Shown here piece after piece: positions 1 through 12,250 of a DNA stretch of 64,000 nt. Positions within the stretch are counted from its first letter, which is position 1, and each line of letters opens with the position of its first letter. Under the pieces are notes generated by a model. It did no database searches, was not told the origin of the DNA, and worked only from the letters and a program-made list of their open reading frames with translations. The DNA is from Pratylenchus scribneri (Eukaryota > Nematoda > Chromadorea > Rhabditida > Pratylenchidae), in assembly GCA_030063045.1 (NCBI GenBank), contig JAQSEB010000040.1, positions 744,001-808,000 on the forward strand. Direction: 5' to 3'. The translations under genes and the position numbers were made by a program.

Positions 1-175
1 TTTTGTATTTCATTTCGGAAATTCTAATTTTTGTTTTTCATTACTTAAATTCTGATTTTTAGATATTTGATAGTGAAAAATTTAAATTTCGCCATAAAAG
101 TAAAAAATTTGGATATTTTGTGACTATAGTAACAAAATTTATTAAGCCGAGATATGCGAACAAAAAATTTTTTAC

Positions 176-696
176 TTGAAATTTAATTAAGAATTGCATG
201 GCCTGAATTCGGCAGGAATTTTCCACTCGAATATTCCCGAATGATTTGAAAATGCTTGGAGGTTCAATTTCTGGCACTGGTGCAGATATAAATTGTCCAT
301 TACGTTCCACTAATATTGTAAATTCGCCTAAATTTATTTTAATTATTTTAATTAAATTATTGTCAATTAAAAAATTAATTAATTTTTAATTTTTCTAACT
401 GCAAATCCGAAACCAAAAATTTCCTTATTAAGGCCAAATAAATACTAAAATTAATTATTCTCCAATTCACACTTTATTTATTCACCAGACTTTGGAAAAT
501 AATTCCTCCAAATTTTTCACCTTCTCTTAGTTGCATTTGTAAATCTCGAACATTTCGACTATTATTGGATCCAACATTTCCAGAATGGAAAAATTCCTGG
601 CAAATTGGCAGCAAATCGCAATTGACCAGAAAAATATTCGACGATTCATGCAATTTCACAAAGGCCAAAATTTCAAACCAAATTTCATTCGGAAGT
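176..696 (-). CDS. Partial F-box-like gene (two exons; both gene ends missing)
   Basis: Two exons join in phase: 491-696 and 176-327, read on the minus strand. The first begins after a TTCAG acceptor and encodes a segment starting LPNEIWFEILAFVKL, which resembles the LPxEI(W/L)xxIL start of F-box domains; such proteins usually act as substrate adaptors of SCF ubiquitin ligases. The second encodes about 50 residues including VPEIEPPSIFKSFGN and ends in a CAA|GTAAAA donor. Joining needs the weak donor AAA|GTCTGG at 490. No start methionine lies in the first exon, and a stop sits just upstream of the acceptor, so the true 5' exon is elsewhere. The 3' part continues beyond the window start. The F-box assignment rests on one short motif and could be wrong; the open frames and splice signals are better supported. 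Confidence 0.4.
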
Positions 697-735
697 CTGA
701 ATTGGGATTTTAATTTTTAAAAGGGATAATTATAA

Positions 736-850
736 TTACATTCACATTTTCGAGATTGCAATTCGGGCAGTTATGCCGATCGGGCTCGGCCAACCAACCA
801 TTGATGCATTCCGAATGAAAGACATGAGAGCAGTCGAGAACAGTGAATTT
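736..850 (-). pseudogene. RING-H2 fragment of the membrane-RING family
   Basis: The minus strand encodes TVLDCSHVFHSEC followed by NCPNC, the second half of the RING-H2 domain seen in the four intact family members in this window. The first Cys-x2-Cys pair is absent and the upstream sequence does not restore it. The spacing between the sixth and seventh zinc ligands is 12 residues, as in the copy at 30368-32140, not 10 as in the others, so it probably derives from that subfamily. No start codon, middle exon or transmembrane exon is attached. It lies just upstream of the F-box-like exon, but the two do not join in frame. Confidence 0.7.
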
Positions 851-1527
851 AGTCTACTTTTCACTTTCATTGAAAATAAAATTTCAAATGGTATAAAGAG
901 ACCATAGATTTGCTCAAACAAAAATAAATGAATAACATTTTCTATAGTGTAATTCGGACAAGTAGAATGCTATGCCAGAATCGTTTAAGAAGGATGGTTA
1001 AAACCTAAAAGCTAACTTAATTTGCCAAGAATAGCTAAAAGTTAGATCATTTGAGTTATTTTTTCTTCTGTAGGCCCAAGAGAGCAGATCAAATATTTGA
1101 AGCCAAATAGTCAATATACCAAATACCTTTTTTTATCTATTAGAAGCTCATGGGCTTATATATTTCAAAGTCCCAAAAATGGGCAAATTCTGGGTCTAAC
1201 TCTGTTATCTGTCGACTTTTTTGAACAAATTATACCTTTTTTATAATGGCATGGCACTTAGAAATGCAATAAAAATTTATTCAAAAATTTAATATACCAT
1301 GAGATAAATTAAAATCAAAATCTGAGGAAGGTTTTTATTAGAGAATGGGCTTCCAATGGAGAAAATAATTTGAGATCAAATAATTTGGACTAAAATAATA
1401 TTATTATACATTTTATATTTTTATTAGCATTTTTATCAGTATGGAAAAGTTAATAAAAATTATTTAAAAATATATGTTTTCAACAATATAGACTATACTG
1501 TAAACAAATGAGAATTATCATGCTTTG
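851..1527. other. Spacer with MITE remnants
   Basis: No convincing gene. Around 1130-1170 and 1340-1370 there are pieces related to the palindromic element at 13540-13660 (shared words TATTAGAAGC and ATGGGCTT). The rest is AT-rich spacer downstream of the RING gene that ends at 1528. Confidence 0.4.
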
Positions 1528-2819
1528 TCAATTCGATATAATCAGAGACCAATAATTCCAATAAAAATAGATTAGTAACATTACAGCCAATGTCGAAAAT
1601 ATTGTATATCGAAATAAGCGAGAATTTTCCATCAGATCAACAATTTTACGCATTAAAATAAAACGTGGTATCGCTAAAGCAATTGATGTAAAGGGCTCAA
1701 TCAGAGGCCAATAGAGCCAACAAAAATAGAAGAACAATGCCATCAGTGGTGCAATTAGTGCCGAAATTCCAATAAGTCGAATGAAATATTTAATATATTC
1801 CCAGCGACGTCGCCGATTTTGCCCATCCTGATATTGTTGCGACTGTGTCAGTGTCCGAATTTTCTAAAAAATATGGGATAAATACAAAATAATTAAAGGA
1901 ATAAAAATTTAAAGAATATTTTAATAGAATATTTTAATAGAAATTATATTTATAGATGCAAAATATAATTTTTTGTATATTAATTTATGAAATTATAATT
2001 TTTACACCAAAATTTAAAATATTGATTAAAATAAAAGTTTTTACTCATTATATTTTTATTAAAACTCACTTGAAAAGCTGCTCCCAATGCGGCACGTTCG
2101 AATGGATCTTTTGCAGATGCATGCAGCTCACGATCATAGGCAATCAATGCAAGACGCAAAGCTTCATCCGAGCTGGCAGAAACACTCCAAAATTTCTTAA
2201 AATTTATATTTTATATTTTTTTGTTGATTTTTGACTATATGGGTGAAAATATTTAGTTAATTAAGCTTTTGTTTTTTTTTGTGAAGTGTATGTAACCTCA
2301 TTGTCAGATCAGATATAATTAATCTTAAAAATCACTCTAATTTATCCCCAAAATTTGTTGTAAAATTCTAACCCTAATTTTTAATCAAATATTAAGTAAA
2401 AAAAATAAAAAATTCAAAAAATTGAATTTAACTGCTGGGGATAACCGACAAGTACTTTTTTTGTTTTGTATTATTTAAAATTATATTATTACAATATTTC
2501 CCTCATTGCCAATATCATTCTCCTCTTGATTACGGCGCTCAATGACAATATGATGCGCATTCACATTTTCGACATTGCAATAAGGGCATTTTTGCAGAAT
2601 GGCCAACCAATGATTGATGCATTCCGTATGAAAGGCATGAGAGCAGTCGAGAACGGTGAAATTGGTTGGGTCAAATTCCCCATGACAAATGGAGCAAATT
2701 GGCAATTGCTCTTCGTCTATTTGAGCAGTTGTTGATAATGGTGGTGTTGATGAGAATTTAATATTAACAGTCGAATTTGGTAAATTATTCTCGTCATCGA
2801 TAATGGTAGAAGAATTCAT
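1528..2819 (-). CDS. RING-H2 finger membrane protein, copy A (3 exons, 262 aa)
   Basis: Exons 2493-2819, 2070-2195 and 1528-1863 on the minus strand, all phase 0, with donors ATT|GTAATA and CAA|GTGAGT and acceptors TTTTAAG and TTTTTTAG. Exon 1 encodes a RING-H2 domain at residues 42-81 (C42, C45, C59, H61, H64, C67, C78, C81); such domains bind two zinc ions and normally recruit E2 enzymes for ubiquitin ligation. Exon 2 (residues 110-151) is a charged, probably helical segment with the family signature LIAYDRELHAS. Exon 3 starts with a basic stretch (QNRRRRWE) and then two hydrophobic segments, about 180-206 and 235-260, so the protein is probably an integral-membrane E3 ligase. The start codon is shared with its paralogues (MNSS). 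Introns are 297 and 206 nt. Function is inferred from the RING only; the middle domain is not one I can name. Confidence 0.8.
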
Positions 2820-3496
2820 TTTTTAATATATCTTAATTTATAAATATATTTTTCTTAATTCAATATTACTAATCTTATTGCCGTTAGATTTATTCTTTTT
2901 TGAACAGATATAATTTTGATTTTAATCCATTTCGATTTGTAATTGGTTGGATTTTTCAGATTAAATCATAAATTGATAAATAAAAAATAAATTATAAATC
3001 AATTAGATTTTATAAGGATAACATTTAAAATAATTTTAATTAATTTGAATCTTATTCTTTTGGGGAAAAAAATGCTGTATAATTACAGGAATTCATTAAA
3101 ATTTATATTTCTAATTATTTTATCAAATTTTTAAATTTGTTGACTTTGCAATCTACATTCTACATTTAATTTTGCCTTAAAATTATTGGGAAATTTCTCT
3201 TCTCTATTTCATCAGTAGCAGATATAGATAGCATTATTCTCCCAAAATAGTCTAAATTGGCATTTATTTTATGATATGCCGTCCAGAGCAATCTTCCAAA
3301 TAAAATATCATTCGATCAGTCGCAGATTACATTAAATTCTAATAGAATGCATTCCATCCTTCGAAATGATATCACTGATCAAAAATTACAGTTGCCAATC
3401 CAAAAGCTAATTTCCAATTCCAAAAGAAGATTTTATGAACAATTTAAATATGTAATTAATTTTTATATATTGAAAATAGAGTGATTTAAACAAATA

Positions 3497-5361
3497 ATGT
3501 TCGATCAATTATTTATTATCCTATTATTAATTTGTGCATTCATTTCTTTTGAAAATATGGCTTTGTTAGTGTCATCTCTTGAAATCTTTTGCCGGCAAAA
3601 AGGAGGAACTTGCGTCGGCTATAACGAAGCATGTTGTGGCGATAATGGCTATTATATCAATGTCACTGACGATAATCCCTGTTCACCTTACCTGTAAATT
3701 AATTATTAATTAAAAATTAATTAACATAAGAAAATTGCAAATAAAAGTTTCAAAATTTTTAATTTAAAATTTAAGTATTAATAAAAAATAATAAAACAAA
3801 ATCAGATGCTGTGTTTGCTATAATACGAAAAAATGTTGGGAGAAATTGGGACAGTGTATGCACATTGTAAATTGTGATGGTGATAAATATGATGCTTGGT
3901 ATGGCGACTATTGCCCTGAGGATAAGAATCATGAAGTGATGTAAGTTTAAAACAGAGGTCTGATTAAAAATTTTTCAAATTAGGGACAAAGTATACCAAA
4001 AATTAAGATTTTATGATCAAAATTAAGAAATTAAAAAAATGCTTTATAATCAGTGAAAATCTATTTTTTTTATATATTTTTATAAATGAGAAATATCATT
4101 TACAATATGCACCTAATTATAGATATAAGATTCTTTAGCATGGTTGCTAGAAGTCGATTTCGCTTTGAGAAAATCGATTCATTTTAAAACCGAAATTAGG
4201 AATTTTTACGAAAAAACCGAAAATAGGAGAAACCAAAAACTTACATTTTTTAAAACCGAAAACTGGATTTTCAAACCGGTATAGGTAGTCTAAAAACTGG
4301 CTTTGAGCAACCCTATAATTTTGGACAGTGGTAGCTGGTAGGTCCGTTTTAGAACAAAAATAAAAAAAATATTTAAGTGTGTCTGTCAACCGGCTTATTT
4401 TAAAATTAAATTTTTAAATTTAAAAAGCATCTCTATAAAAAAATTGCGAATAAAATGAGTAGATAAAATAAAATACCATTTAATGAGTGAATTAAAAATA
4501 ATAAAATTAAAATTTTTATGATAATTTCATTTATATTTAACTTTTTACAAGTTGTTGCGTACCAAAAAATCAGACTACTCCTTGTCACGACAGTGGTGGA
4601 ATTTGCATGGAAAAGGAAACCTGTTCATTGAACACTAATATGATTGTGGCAAATTTTTGTCCTACTTATTCTGGAAATGATATTGGGTAAGAAAATAAAT
4701 TATATTTCCCAAATTTATACACATTTATTTTAAAGGTGCTGTGTTCCAAAGAAACCATCTCCAACGAATGTGATCATTGATAAGGACCAAACACTTCTTT
4801 GGAAAATTATTTCTTTCATTATGGGATTATCTCTTTTTGGTCTTATTTTTGGCATTTTTATTTATGCGAAAAAGGAATATATTTGCCAACTTATCCGTGT
4901 ATGTTTTTCTTTTGATTAAATTAGGCTAAAAATTATATTTTAATCTGCGAATTTTTAAGGGCATAATTTGTCAAAATATATTGAAGAAAAAATTACAAAA
5001 ATGACAAAATATGCAAGTAATGAAAATAAAAAATATTTTCAAAAATTTTAAAAGATTTTTTTATTTCTCATTATCCCAAAAGTTTCAAATTAAATTTTTC
5101 GAAATCCTTTTTTCTCATTTATTTTTCAAAAATGCTAAAAAAAGTTTAATTTTTTTATTTAAGATCTTAACAATTTTTTTTTGCTTCTAGATGGAGACCA
5201 ATTTTAATGGAAACCCCAATAATGTGAGAGGTGTAAATATAGTTAGCATTAGCAATCCTGTTGCTGCTGCAACTGCTGCTGTTGATTTCTGCTGTTGCTT
5301 CCCAAAACCGGCTGCCACCAATGATATCCCAAATGAAAATGATGCACTTCTTGCCGCATAA
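3497..5361 (+). CDS. Type I membrane protein with three clip-like Cys repeats (5 exons, 266 aa)
   Basis: Exons 3497-3693, 3806-3940, 4552-4686, 4736-4898 and 5191-5361. Residues 1-18 are a hydrophobic signal peptide. Three cysteine repeats follow; the second and third read C-x6-C-x5-C-x11/12-C-x9-CC, close to the six-cysteine clip domain, and the first is a variant. Exons 2 and 3 are both exactly 135 nt and enter and leave in phase 2, with each boundary just before the CC pair, which is the arrangement expected if repeats multiplied by exon duplication. Exon 4 carries a transmembrane segment at about 178-199, and exon 5 an Ala/Asn-rich cytoplasmic tail with a CCC cluster. An AATAAA signal lies about 75 nt after the stop. 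Clip domains are known from arthropod proteases; here no protease domain is present, so a ligand-binding or structural surface role is only a guess. Confidence 0.7.
4139..4315. mobile_element. Degenerate hAT-like MITE in intron
   Basis: Lies in the 3941-4551 intron. The ends are imperfect inverted repeats: the left begins CATGGTTGCT and the right ends AGCAACCCTA, close to the TAGGGTTGC ends typical of hAT elements. The interior has several ACCGAAA words. The flanking 8-mers match at only 5 of 8 positions, so a target duplication is not demonstrated. A related interior sequence appears near 15003-15115. Confidence 0.45.
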
Positions 5362-5551
5362 AGCGGACATATTTACAAAATTTGGACACTATCTTTTTAA
5401 TTTTTTTTCAATTTTCTAATATATTTGTTGCATAAAAATAAAATTATTTAATTGTACAAAAAATATTATATTAATATCTAAAAAATAAGATTATATTAAT
5501 ATATTGAGATCCTTTTCTTTTTTTATCTTAAAATTTTTTATTCTTGATATT

Positions 5552-5650
5552 GGCATTAGCAGTTTTACCAATTGATGATATTTTGCCCTGATGAGTAAAA
5601 GAAAAATATTTTTCTAATTAAGAGCCAATGGCAACATTCCCAAACAGTCC
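5552..5650. promoter_or_regulatory. Degenerate copy of the shared upstream module
   Basis: Holds GGCATTAGCAG followed by TACCAATTGATG, then at 5617-5650 GGCAACATTCCCA. The same two blocks in the same order occur upstream of RING copies at about 17450 and 32650, and in the opposite orientation before the 35277 gene. Here no family gene follows, so it may be a relic of a lost copy. Between 5660 and 6270 I see only AT-rich spacer with a TATATAAAT at about 6000 and a stretch near 6030 resembling 32925. Confidence 0.3.
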
Positions 5651-6270
5651 ATAATTAATTGGAGATTTGGATTTGAAATAGAGAAATCATTTTTTTCATC
5701 ATTTTTCGAGCCGAATCGATAATTCTACTATAATACTTTTCAGAAGCCAAAAAGTGTTTATTAGCCGTGTTATCAAAGGCCTTGATTTTTTTGTAAATGT
5801 ATATTTTTTTTTGTCTAAATTCTAAATGGATTTCTGGGTAAATAATAAAAATAGTTTTTTATGATATTTGTATGTTTTAAGAGTAAATTTTATTTTTGCA
5901 TATTTTTTGAAAATTTTCATATATTTTTTTGACAAAATCTTGTTGAAAAAAATGAAATAAAAAATTAAAAACTGCATTTCTTTGTCATTTACAGGCGTAT
6001 ATAAATCGGGGACCCTTGCCAACAACAAAATAGAATTCATTAATAATAAGTGATAATAAAGTGTAATTCATTATTTTTCATTAAAGAGAAAGATTATAAA
6101 CAAATAAATTCTAATGGAGTTGATTTTGAGTCTAATTTGCTATATTAGTCCAATCTTATACCACAAAATTGTTAGATTTTCTTTAAATTAAAAAATATTA
6201 TTCAAAATTTATTTCAATACTCCATTTTATTGTTCAACATTTATTATGATTATTCTAAAATGGAGGATAT

Positions 6271-9200
6271 TCAGATTAAGCGAATAAAATTTTTCATCGA
6301 ATGTTTGGTAGTGGTGCTTTTCCCATCATTATTCATCGTCAAATGTGCTCCACTTCTCTTCCTCTGCTGATTGCGTCTTGTTTCTTGTTCTTGATGAATC
6401 AATTGTTGCAAAGGAAGTTGAACAGTCTTAAAATTAAAAGCATGATATTATGAAAAAAATAATAAAAATAATAGGGGTCACTATAGTATCTGGGCTCCGA
6501 GCTGTGTATATGTGTGATATACCATTCGACTCCTCTCGTCGAGCTGAGTACGAATATGCAAAAATTTTCTGCCGGAGCCTTCTAGGAAAAAAGTTACATT
6601 ATGCTAAACAAGCAAACAATGTAAAAGTGAAGGGCCCCCCTATAGGTCGAAAATTTTTGAAAATTTTTTTGGCAAAATTACACCCGGGCGATATGTTAGA
6701 CTTCTTTAAGACTCCTATGCTCCGAGCCCCTAAGCCCTAACCCTAGCCCCAACCCTAATCCTAACCCCTAAACTTAGCCCCTACTCTGTAAGAAAAATGG
6801 CCATAACTTTTTTATTTTTCAGTTTTATGCGAAACCAATGGCAGATTCGGACTCTTCTCATCGAGACGCGTCGATTGAGCTATAATTTACTGAAAAAAAA
6901 TTTCAAAAATTTTTTGAGTTTTGACCCATAGGGGGGACCCTTCAGTTTTTCGATTTTCAGCAGGCAATAACTTTTTTCCTAGAAGTCTCCGGCGGAAAAT
7001 TTTTGCATATTCGTACTCAGCTCGACGAGAGGAGTCGAATGGTATATCACACATATACACAGCTCGGAGCCCAGATACTATAGTACACCCAAATAAAAGA
7101 TTATATTTGAGTAATATTTGACAGTGTCAATAAAATAAAAAAATGCCGAAAAAATAAAGATTCATATTGGGTTGTTAGTTCTTCTCTGACCTGGAGTAAC
7201 CAAGCTTAAAGCCGTTTAGAGTAAATAATTCATAGGAACTGAAGAAATTTTAGTGCTTAATTACAAACTAATGAGCAGACTATTGATTATCTAATAATAT
7301 TAATTTATTTAAATTGTTTCAGAAATAATGAAGTTTGTGCTCATAGATTAAAAAGGATTTAAAAGGTTTTTTGGGCAAAACTATATTATTAACTAAATAA
7401 AATTATTATCTCAAATAAGTCAATAGTCTACTATTTAGTTTAAAATTGAATTGATTCAATATTAAACGAATTATTAAAAACTGCCACAGATTGGGATAAT
7501 TCCTCCTTCCCTTTATTATTTAATAATTAATAAAATAAAAAAAATTTTAGATAACCTATTTACAACTTACTGGTAAAATTTGCGATTTTTTTCCGAGTGG
7601 AACAAGATTTATATTTTCATTGCGCAGTAATGCATCCCGAAATTGTACTGCTTTTCGTTGAACTTGTTCTATTGATGTTGGAATCGGAATATTCTGTAAA
7701 ATTATATATGTATTCATATATAAATTGAAATAAAATTATTTATTATCTTAAAATTTAAATATAGAAATTTTCTAATGAAAATGAAATACTAAAATTATTA
7801 ATGCCTTCCAACAATTTTTATCTGATGGAATGAACATATATGAAATAATTTTAATTTTCTTTTTTATTCAAAAAATTGAAAAAGACGAAATTCCCAATTT
7901 TTATGTGACTTTATTCCATAATTTTCTTGTGGATTCTTCACAACACCCATTTTTCTCATTAATTTAATAGTCATTGATGAATTATTAAAAAAGGCGACGA
8001 AAAGTTGGACTGGTCCACACCCCCTCTCCAATTTTATAGTTATGACCAATCTTTTTTTTTGTATGCTTACATTCATTGCCCAAATGCACAAACTGATTTG
8101 AATCAATTGTTCGCTTGGAAACAGCATTTGTTGTGGACGTTGAAAGGAAGAAAGCAGATGCCCATTTCCATTGAATGAATGCAACATAACGTTAGAGCGG
8201 AAAGGATGCATTTGAAGAATGGAATAAATGGGTGCATCAAATGTGACAGCTGAGATAGGAATTAGCATGTATTTGAGCTGTGAAATAAGATTAGGATAAT
8301 TAGAAGCACAAATTATTAGATTGTTTTTTGAGCAAATAATTTTTTAATTTACATAAATTGTCATTTTTTTAAAATTTTCCAAAATATATAATTCTTGATA
8401 TTTCAATAATTTGAATTTTTAAAATAATTACTTACCAAAGTCATTATTGGTGGCAATTTCATTGAATGCTTCTGAAATAAAGATTTTTACAATATATAAT
8501 TGCATTAATAATTAATATATTTATTTATGAATTGGATATATTTAAATTGTCGAAACACGAAAAAAAGAGAATATAAAATACAAAAATTAAATGGTTATAA
8601 TTTTCTTAGTTACAAAAACACATTTTTATTAATTAATTAATTGAAAACACATTATTCTTAATTTATCGAAAACACATTTTTTAGTTAATCCAAAAAATAC
8701 ATTTTTAGTTAATCGAAAACACATTTTTTAATTAATCGAAAACACATTTTTTAGTTAATTGAAAGCACATTTTACTTAGTTAATCGAAAACACATTTTAC
8801 TTAGTTAATTGAAAACACATTTTTTTAGTTAATCGAAAACATATTTTCCTTATTAGTTAATCGAAAACACATTTTAATTACTTAATCGAAAACATATTTG
8901 TCTTTTAGTTAATCAAAAACACATTTTACTTAGTTATTCGAAAACACATATTTTTCATTTAATTGCTGCTGATTTTACTTACAATTTGGGTTATGTCCAC
9001 TTGAATGCAAAGGCCGGGCAGAATGTTGACATAATCATTGGGAGAAAGTTTGAGCAATTTGTTTGATTGTTCAATTTGGAGAATAATTGATGAAATGTCA
9101 ATAAAGAGTGGCATGATTGGAGGCTGCTGATCGCCAAAAATTCCATCAAAAAGTTTAAATGGATTTGGGAGAAGATGATTTTGAAAAATTGAAAGGGAAA

Positions 9201-11502
9201 TGGCCTTGTCCAATTCCTTCTTAAGCCTCTTTTTCTTGTTCAATTGTCCCTTGGTTTGTGGCAATCCTTCGCGCTGTAAATTGAAAAAGTTTATTTCGAA
9301 GTAAGTATATCCTATATAATTATCTAAATTGAAATAAAAAACTCACGGCATTGATGAGCATTTGCAGCCATTTGTCAAAATCATCAACCCGAATTGAGCC
9401 ATAATTTGGTCGAATTGCTCTCAATTCAAATGAACCACAATGTTTGAATGTGACTTTGTCTTTGTTGAATTCAGAAATCTGATCAATATACAAATCGGTT
9501 GCCTAAAAAATGTGAAGAATACTTCAATTCGAATCAATATTAGTGTCTTTATTTAGCCACTTCTATTCTGCCCTTATCATGGAATGCTTTTATTTTTAAA
9601 GGTTAGATAAGTCAAGGAATTATAAATGATATAAAAATAATTTTGTTAAAAATTGATTTTTTGAAATTCTTCAATTTAAAATTTTCTTAAATTACTGACC
9701 AAATTATCTTCTCCTTCGTGCTGCACACGGAATGCCACCATACATTGGATGACGATTTTCACAAAATATTCTTCATAATTAGAAATGGTGACAAATTGTA
9801 GAACATCTTCCCAACGACAAGTTACTTTTTCCAATAGCATTCGTGAACGGATTAATTTATTGATCGGTGGCTAAAAATTTTTAAAATATTTTTTACAAAT
9901 TTTATTTGGCCTTTTTTTAATAATTTGGTTTGGAATACAAAATATTCGATCTTTTATGCTAATATTTATTAAACATAGATTTTGCTGCTAATAAATTGAA
10001 ATTTTAATTCTGGAATTAACTAGGTTAGCTAAATTTGGAAATTTCGGTATTTTAATGTCGTATAAATTCGAAAGTAGGCTCTTTCGACTCGGCATGATCG
10101 ATTTAGTATATAAAATTTCAATTTCAGAGATATATGAATATTTTTAATATCATCGGCTAGATTTCTTCCTTGCCTCCGTCGCCCCAATCTTATCGTAAAC
10201 CGGTCTGAACTTGATAATTATGAAAAATCAATCCCGAATTGAATGAGCCTTCTCTTGAACCTGTACTTGACCTATAAGCCGAAATTCCTAAAATTTGCTA
10301 GCTCTTTACCTAGCTAATTCCGTAATTAACCCATTTCAAATATTATTTTTGATATAGATTTGATTATTAAGAACCAAAAGATAAAAATTTTAGTAAAAAT
10401 TAAAATTAACCTCTTTTCCAATTCCAATTTCTGCCACATCATCCTCTTCCCCTGAATCTTCAATTTCAATTGTTTCAATTGGTTTTTTCTCTTCGTTCTG
10501 TTTATCAATTGTTGCCGATGAAGTTGCTTCTTCCTCAATTTCTTGTTTTTGCGCAATTCCATCTTTTTGCCATTGTCGTTCCCAATTCTGTGAATTTGGT
10601 AAAAATGGAAACTATTTAAAATCAAATATTTTTAGTTCATTTATAATACTAATAGAATTTGGCTCCACAAGAGAAAAAAGATGGGGATGGGTCGAATCAA
10701 ATTGTCAATCAAATTGTCAATGATGGGAGAAGGAGAATGGAATGACTGGAGGGAATTAATTCTTTTACTCTTATTAGAAAATATGGTAATTTTTAATTAT
10801 CACCATCATCATTGCACATAAAATTAAGATCAATATGCAAAAATTAAAAAAAGTTGGCATTATCTGACGTTTAGGATCAATTCAATCTTGCCACTTCGAT
10901 CTCACCAATTTTGACGAGCCATTTCGCACCAGCAGTTTAGTCAATTTAAATGATCTAAAGTACATTAAATATCCCTAAATATTAGGTATCAATTGGTAAT
11001 TTGATCATTTTAAGCCTTTAAAGTTTTGATTAAGTTTTGACGACATCTGGGCAAAAACATTATAATTTTGGATGATCAATGAACAAATTGATAGCTAATA
11101 CTTATGTTACTATACAATGCACTTTTGATCATTTAAATTTATTAAAAGGCTGGTGATATATGGCTCTCAAATTGCCAAGACCGAAATGCCCCTTCCGTTA
11201 TTTGACGCTGAATGTGACAATGGCTTTGTCCTTTGTGAGCGTGAATTAAATAAATTATTCTTCTTTTGATTCGACTCAGAGTGTTTCCCAAATTATTGAA
11301 AATTTGATTGACAGTTTGATTCACCCTACCATCCTTTTCCCCTAATAGAGAAAATCTCCATTAATACTCTTCATTTTTTTAATTAAAAGTAATTCAACAA
11401 TTTTTCCATTAAATTCCAGATATAATAAACCTGCAAGTCGGTTTCGCTAGGCCAGCTTGCGCCCATCATTTCTGTTGTTTCACTATCACTATTTGTTGAC
11501 AT
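6271..11502 (-). CDS. Uncharacterised nine-exon gene (462 aa)
   Basis: Minus-strand exons 11431-11502, 10411-10587, 9700-9870, 9347-9502, 8983-9273, 8436-8471, 8071-8277, 7571-7693 and 6271-6426. Every junction is phase 0 and almost all have good signals (for example CAG|GTTTAT, GCC|GTGAGT, ATT|GTAAGT; acceptors TTTACAG, TTTCAG). The protein begins MSTNSDSETTEMM. Residues about 25-83 are acidic and low complexity, followed by an ordered-looking core with aromatic residues and the segment KHCGSFELRAIRPNYGS. Around residue 200 there is a lysine-rich run (LNKKKRLKKE). The C-terminus is Gln/Arg-rich. There is no signal peptide or transmembrane segment, so it is probably intracellular. I recognise no domain. 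The exon at 8436-8471 is only 36 nt and is the least certain. The last intron holds a foldback element and the 8472-8982 intron a minisatellite. Confidence 0.65.
6475..7090. mobile_element. Foldback element with about 130-bp inverted arms
   Basis: The left arm starts near 6475 and the right arm is its reverse complement ending near 7090. Both contain ACTATAGTATCTGGGCTCCG and run inward to CTAGGAAAAAAGTTA with few mismatches. The interior also has a shorter inverted pair (CCCCCCTATAGG against CCTATAGGGGGG-like sequence near 6935). It lies in the last intron of the 6271-11502 gene. I see no coding capacity and no clear target duplication. Confidence 0.75.
6727..6783. repeat. Degenerate CCCTAA-like tract
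   Basis: Several CCCTAA/CCCCTAA words in a row, with variants, inside the foldback element. It looks like an interstitial telomere-type tract, but the phase is irregular, so it may be simple-sequence expansion. Confidence 0.4.
8622..8955. repeat. Minisatellite, about 12 units of 26-32 bp
   Basis: Units contain TTAGTTAATCGAAAACACAT followed by a variable T-rich spacer. Unit length and spacer vary. The array lies inside the 8472-8982 intron of the uncharacterised gene. Confidence 0.8.
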
Positions 11503-11959
11503 TAATAAAAATTTTCAAAATATTTTATCTTTGAAATTTTTATTTTTGAGAATGTGCAAAAAATGAGAAAGGATTTTATCTAAATTAATAATAATAATAT
11601 AATTTACATAATATAAGTTAGGCCATTTGGCCATAAAAGAGGAATTGGGATTTAGTGTAAGGTTTATTTATTTTTGTACTCAATTAGGGCTTAAAATCTT
11701 GGGGCTTGCAGAAATTCTATTAAAAGGAAGACGGATTAGTAAATTTTTTATGCTTGCTATTTTTTAATTTTTTTTGTAATTTAATAGAGCAGAGTTTACT
11801 TATAGCCGTTCATGTCTTTCTAATTCCAGAGAAAATCATGACGATTAAATCCAATTTTATTAATTTAGTTAGATTGAAATGCTCTTAAATATATTAAAAT
11901 TTTTAATCGCAATCATTTCTCTTGATTGGGTGATTTGATGAATAATAATTGTTACAAAA

Positions 11960-12120
11960 ATGACAAATCGCTCGTCTACGTCCTCGTCCGCGTCCGCGTC
12001 TTTGCCTTTTTCTCTCGTCTCGTATGTTCGTCTCTACCTTTTTACCCCCTTGTCTCGTCTTCAAGTCTCTTTTTATAAGATGAGACGAAGACGAAGACAA
12101 GGATGAAAACGAAAGACTAT
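11960..12120. repeat. Low-complexity CGTCT/GACGA-rich tract
   Basis: Pyrimidine-rich on the left (CGTCCGCGTC words) and purine-rich on the right (GAGACGAAGACG), so the two halves are roughly complementary and could fold. The open frame across it is compositional. The remainder of 11503-12250, upstream of the uncharacterised gene, shows nothing else I can name. Confidence 0.5.
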
Positions 12121-12250
12121 GACGTTTGTGCAACACTGATGAGCAATGAAAGAAGATGAAAAAATATTCCTAACCAATTCCTCTGAGAATGAGGAAAGGG
12201 AGAAAAATTATATACTAATATAAGTAAGACATATAGCTCTTTTTACGTCC

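Noticed and set aside
491..850. In-frame fusion of the RING fragment to the F-box-like exon
   Set aside because: The available donors after the RING fragment are phase 0, while the F-box exon needs two preceding bases; reading through gives a stop.
2466..2735. Plus-strand frame opposite RING copy A (similar ones opposite copies C, D and F)
   Set aside because: Antisense shadow of conserved RING coding sequence; no start context or splice signals, and the minus frame explains the conservation.
6450..7121. Two plus-strand frames of 96 and 66 codons
   Set aside because: Both are encoded by the arms of the 6475-7090 foldback.
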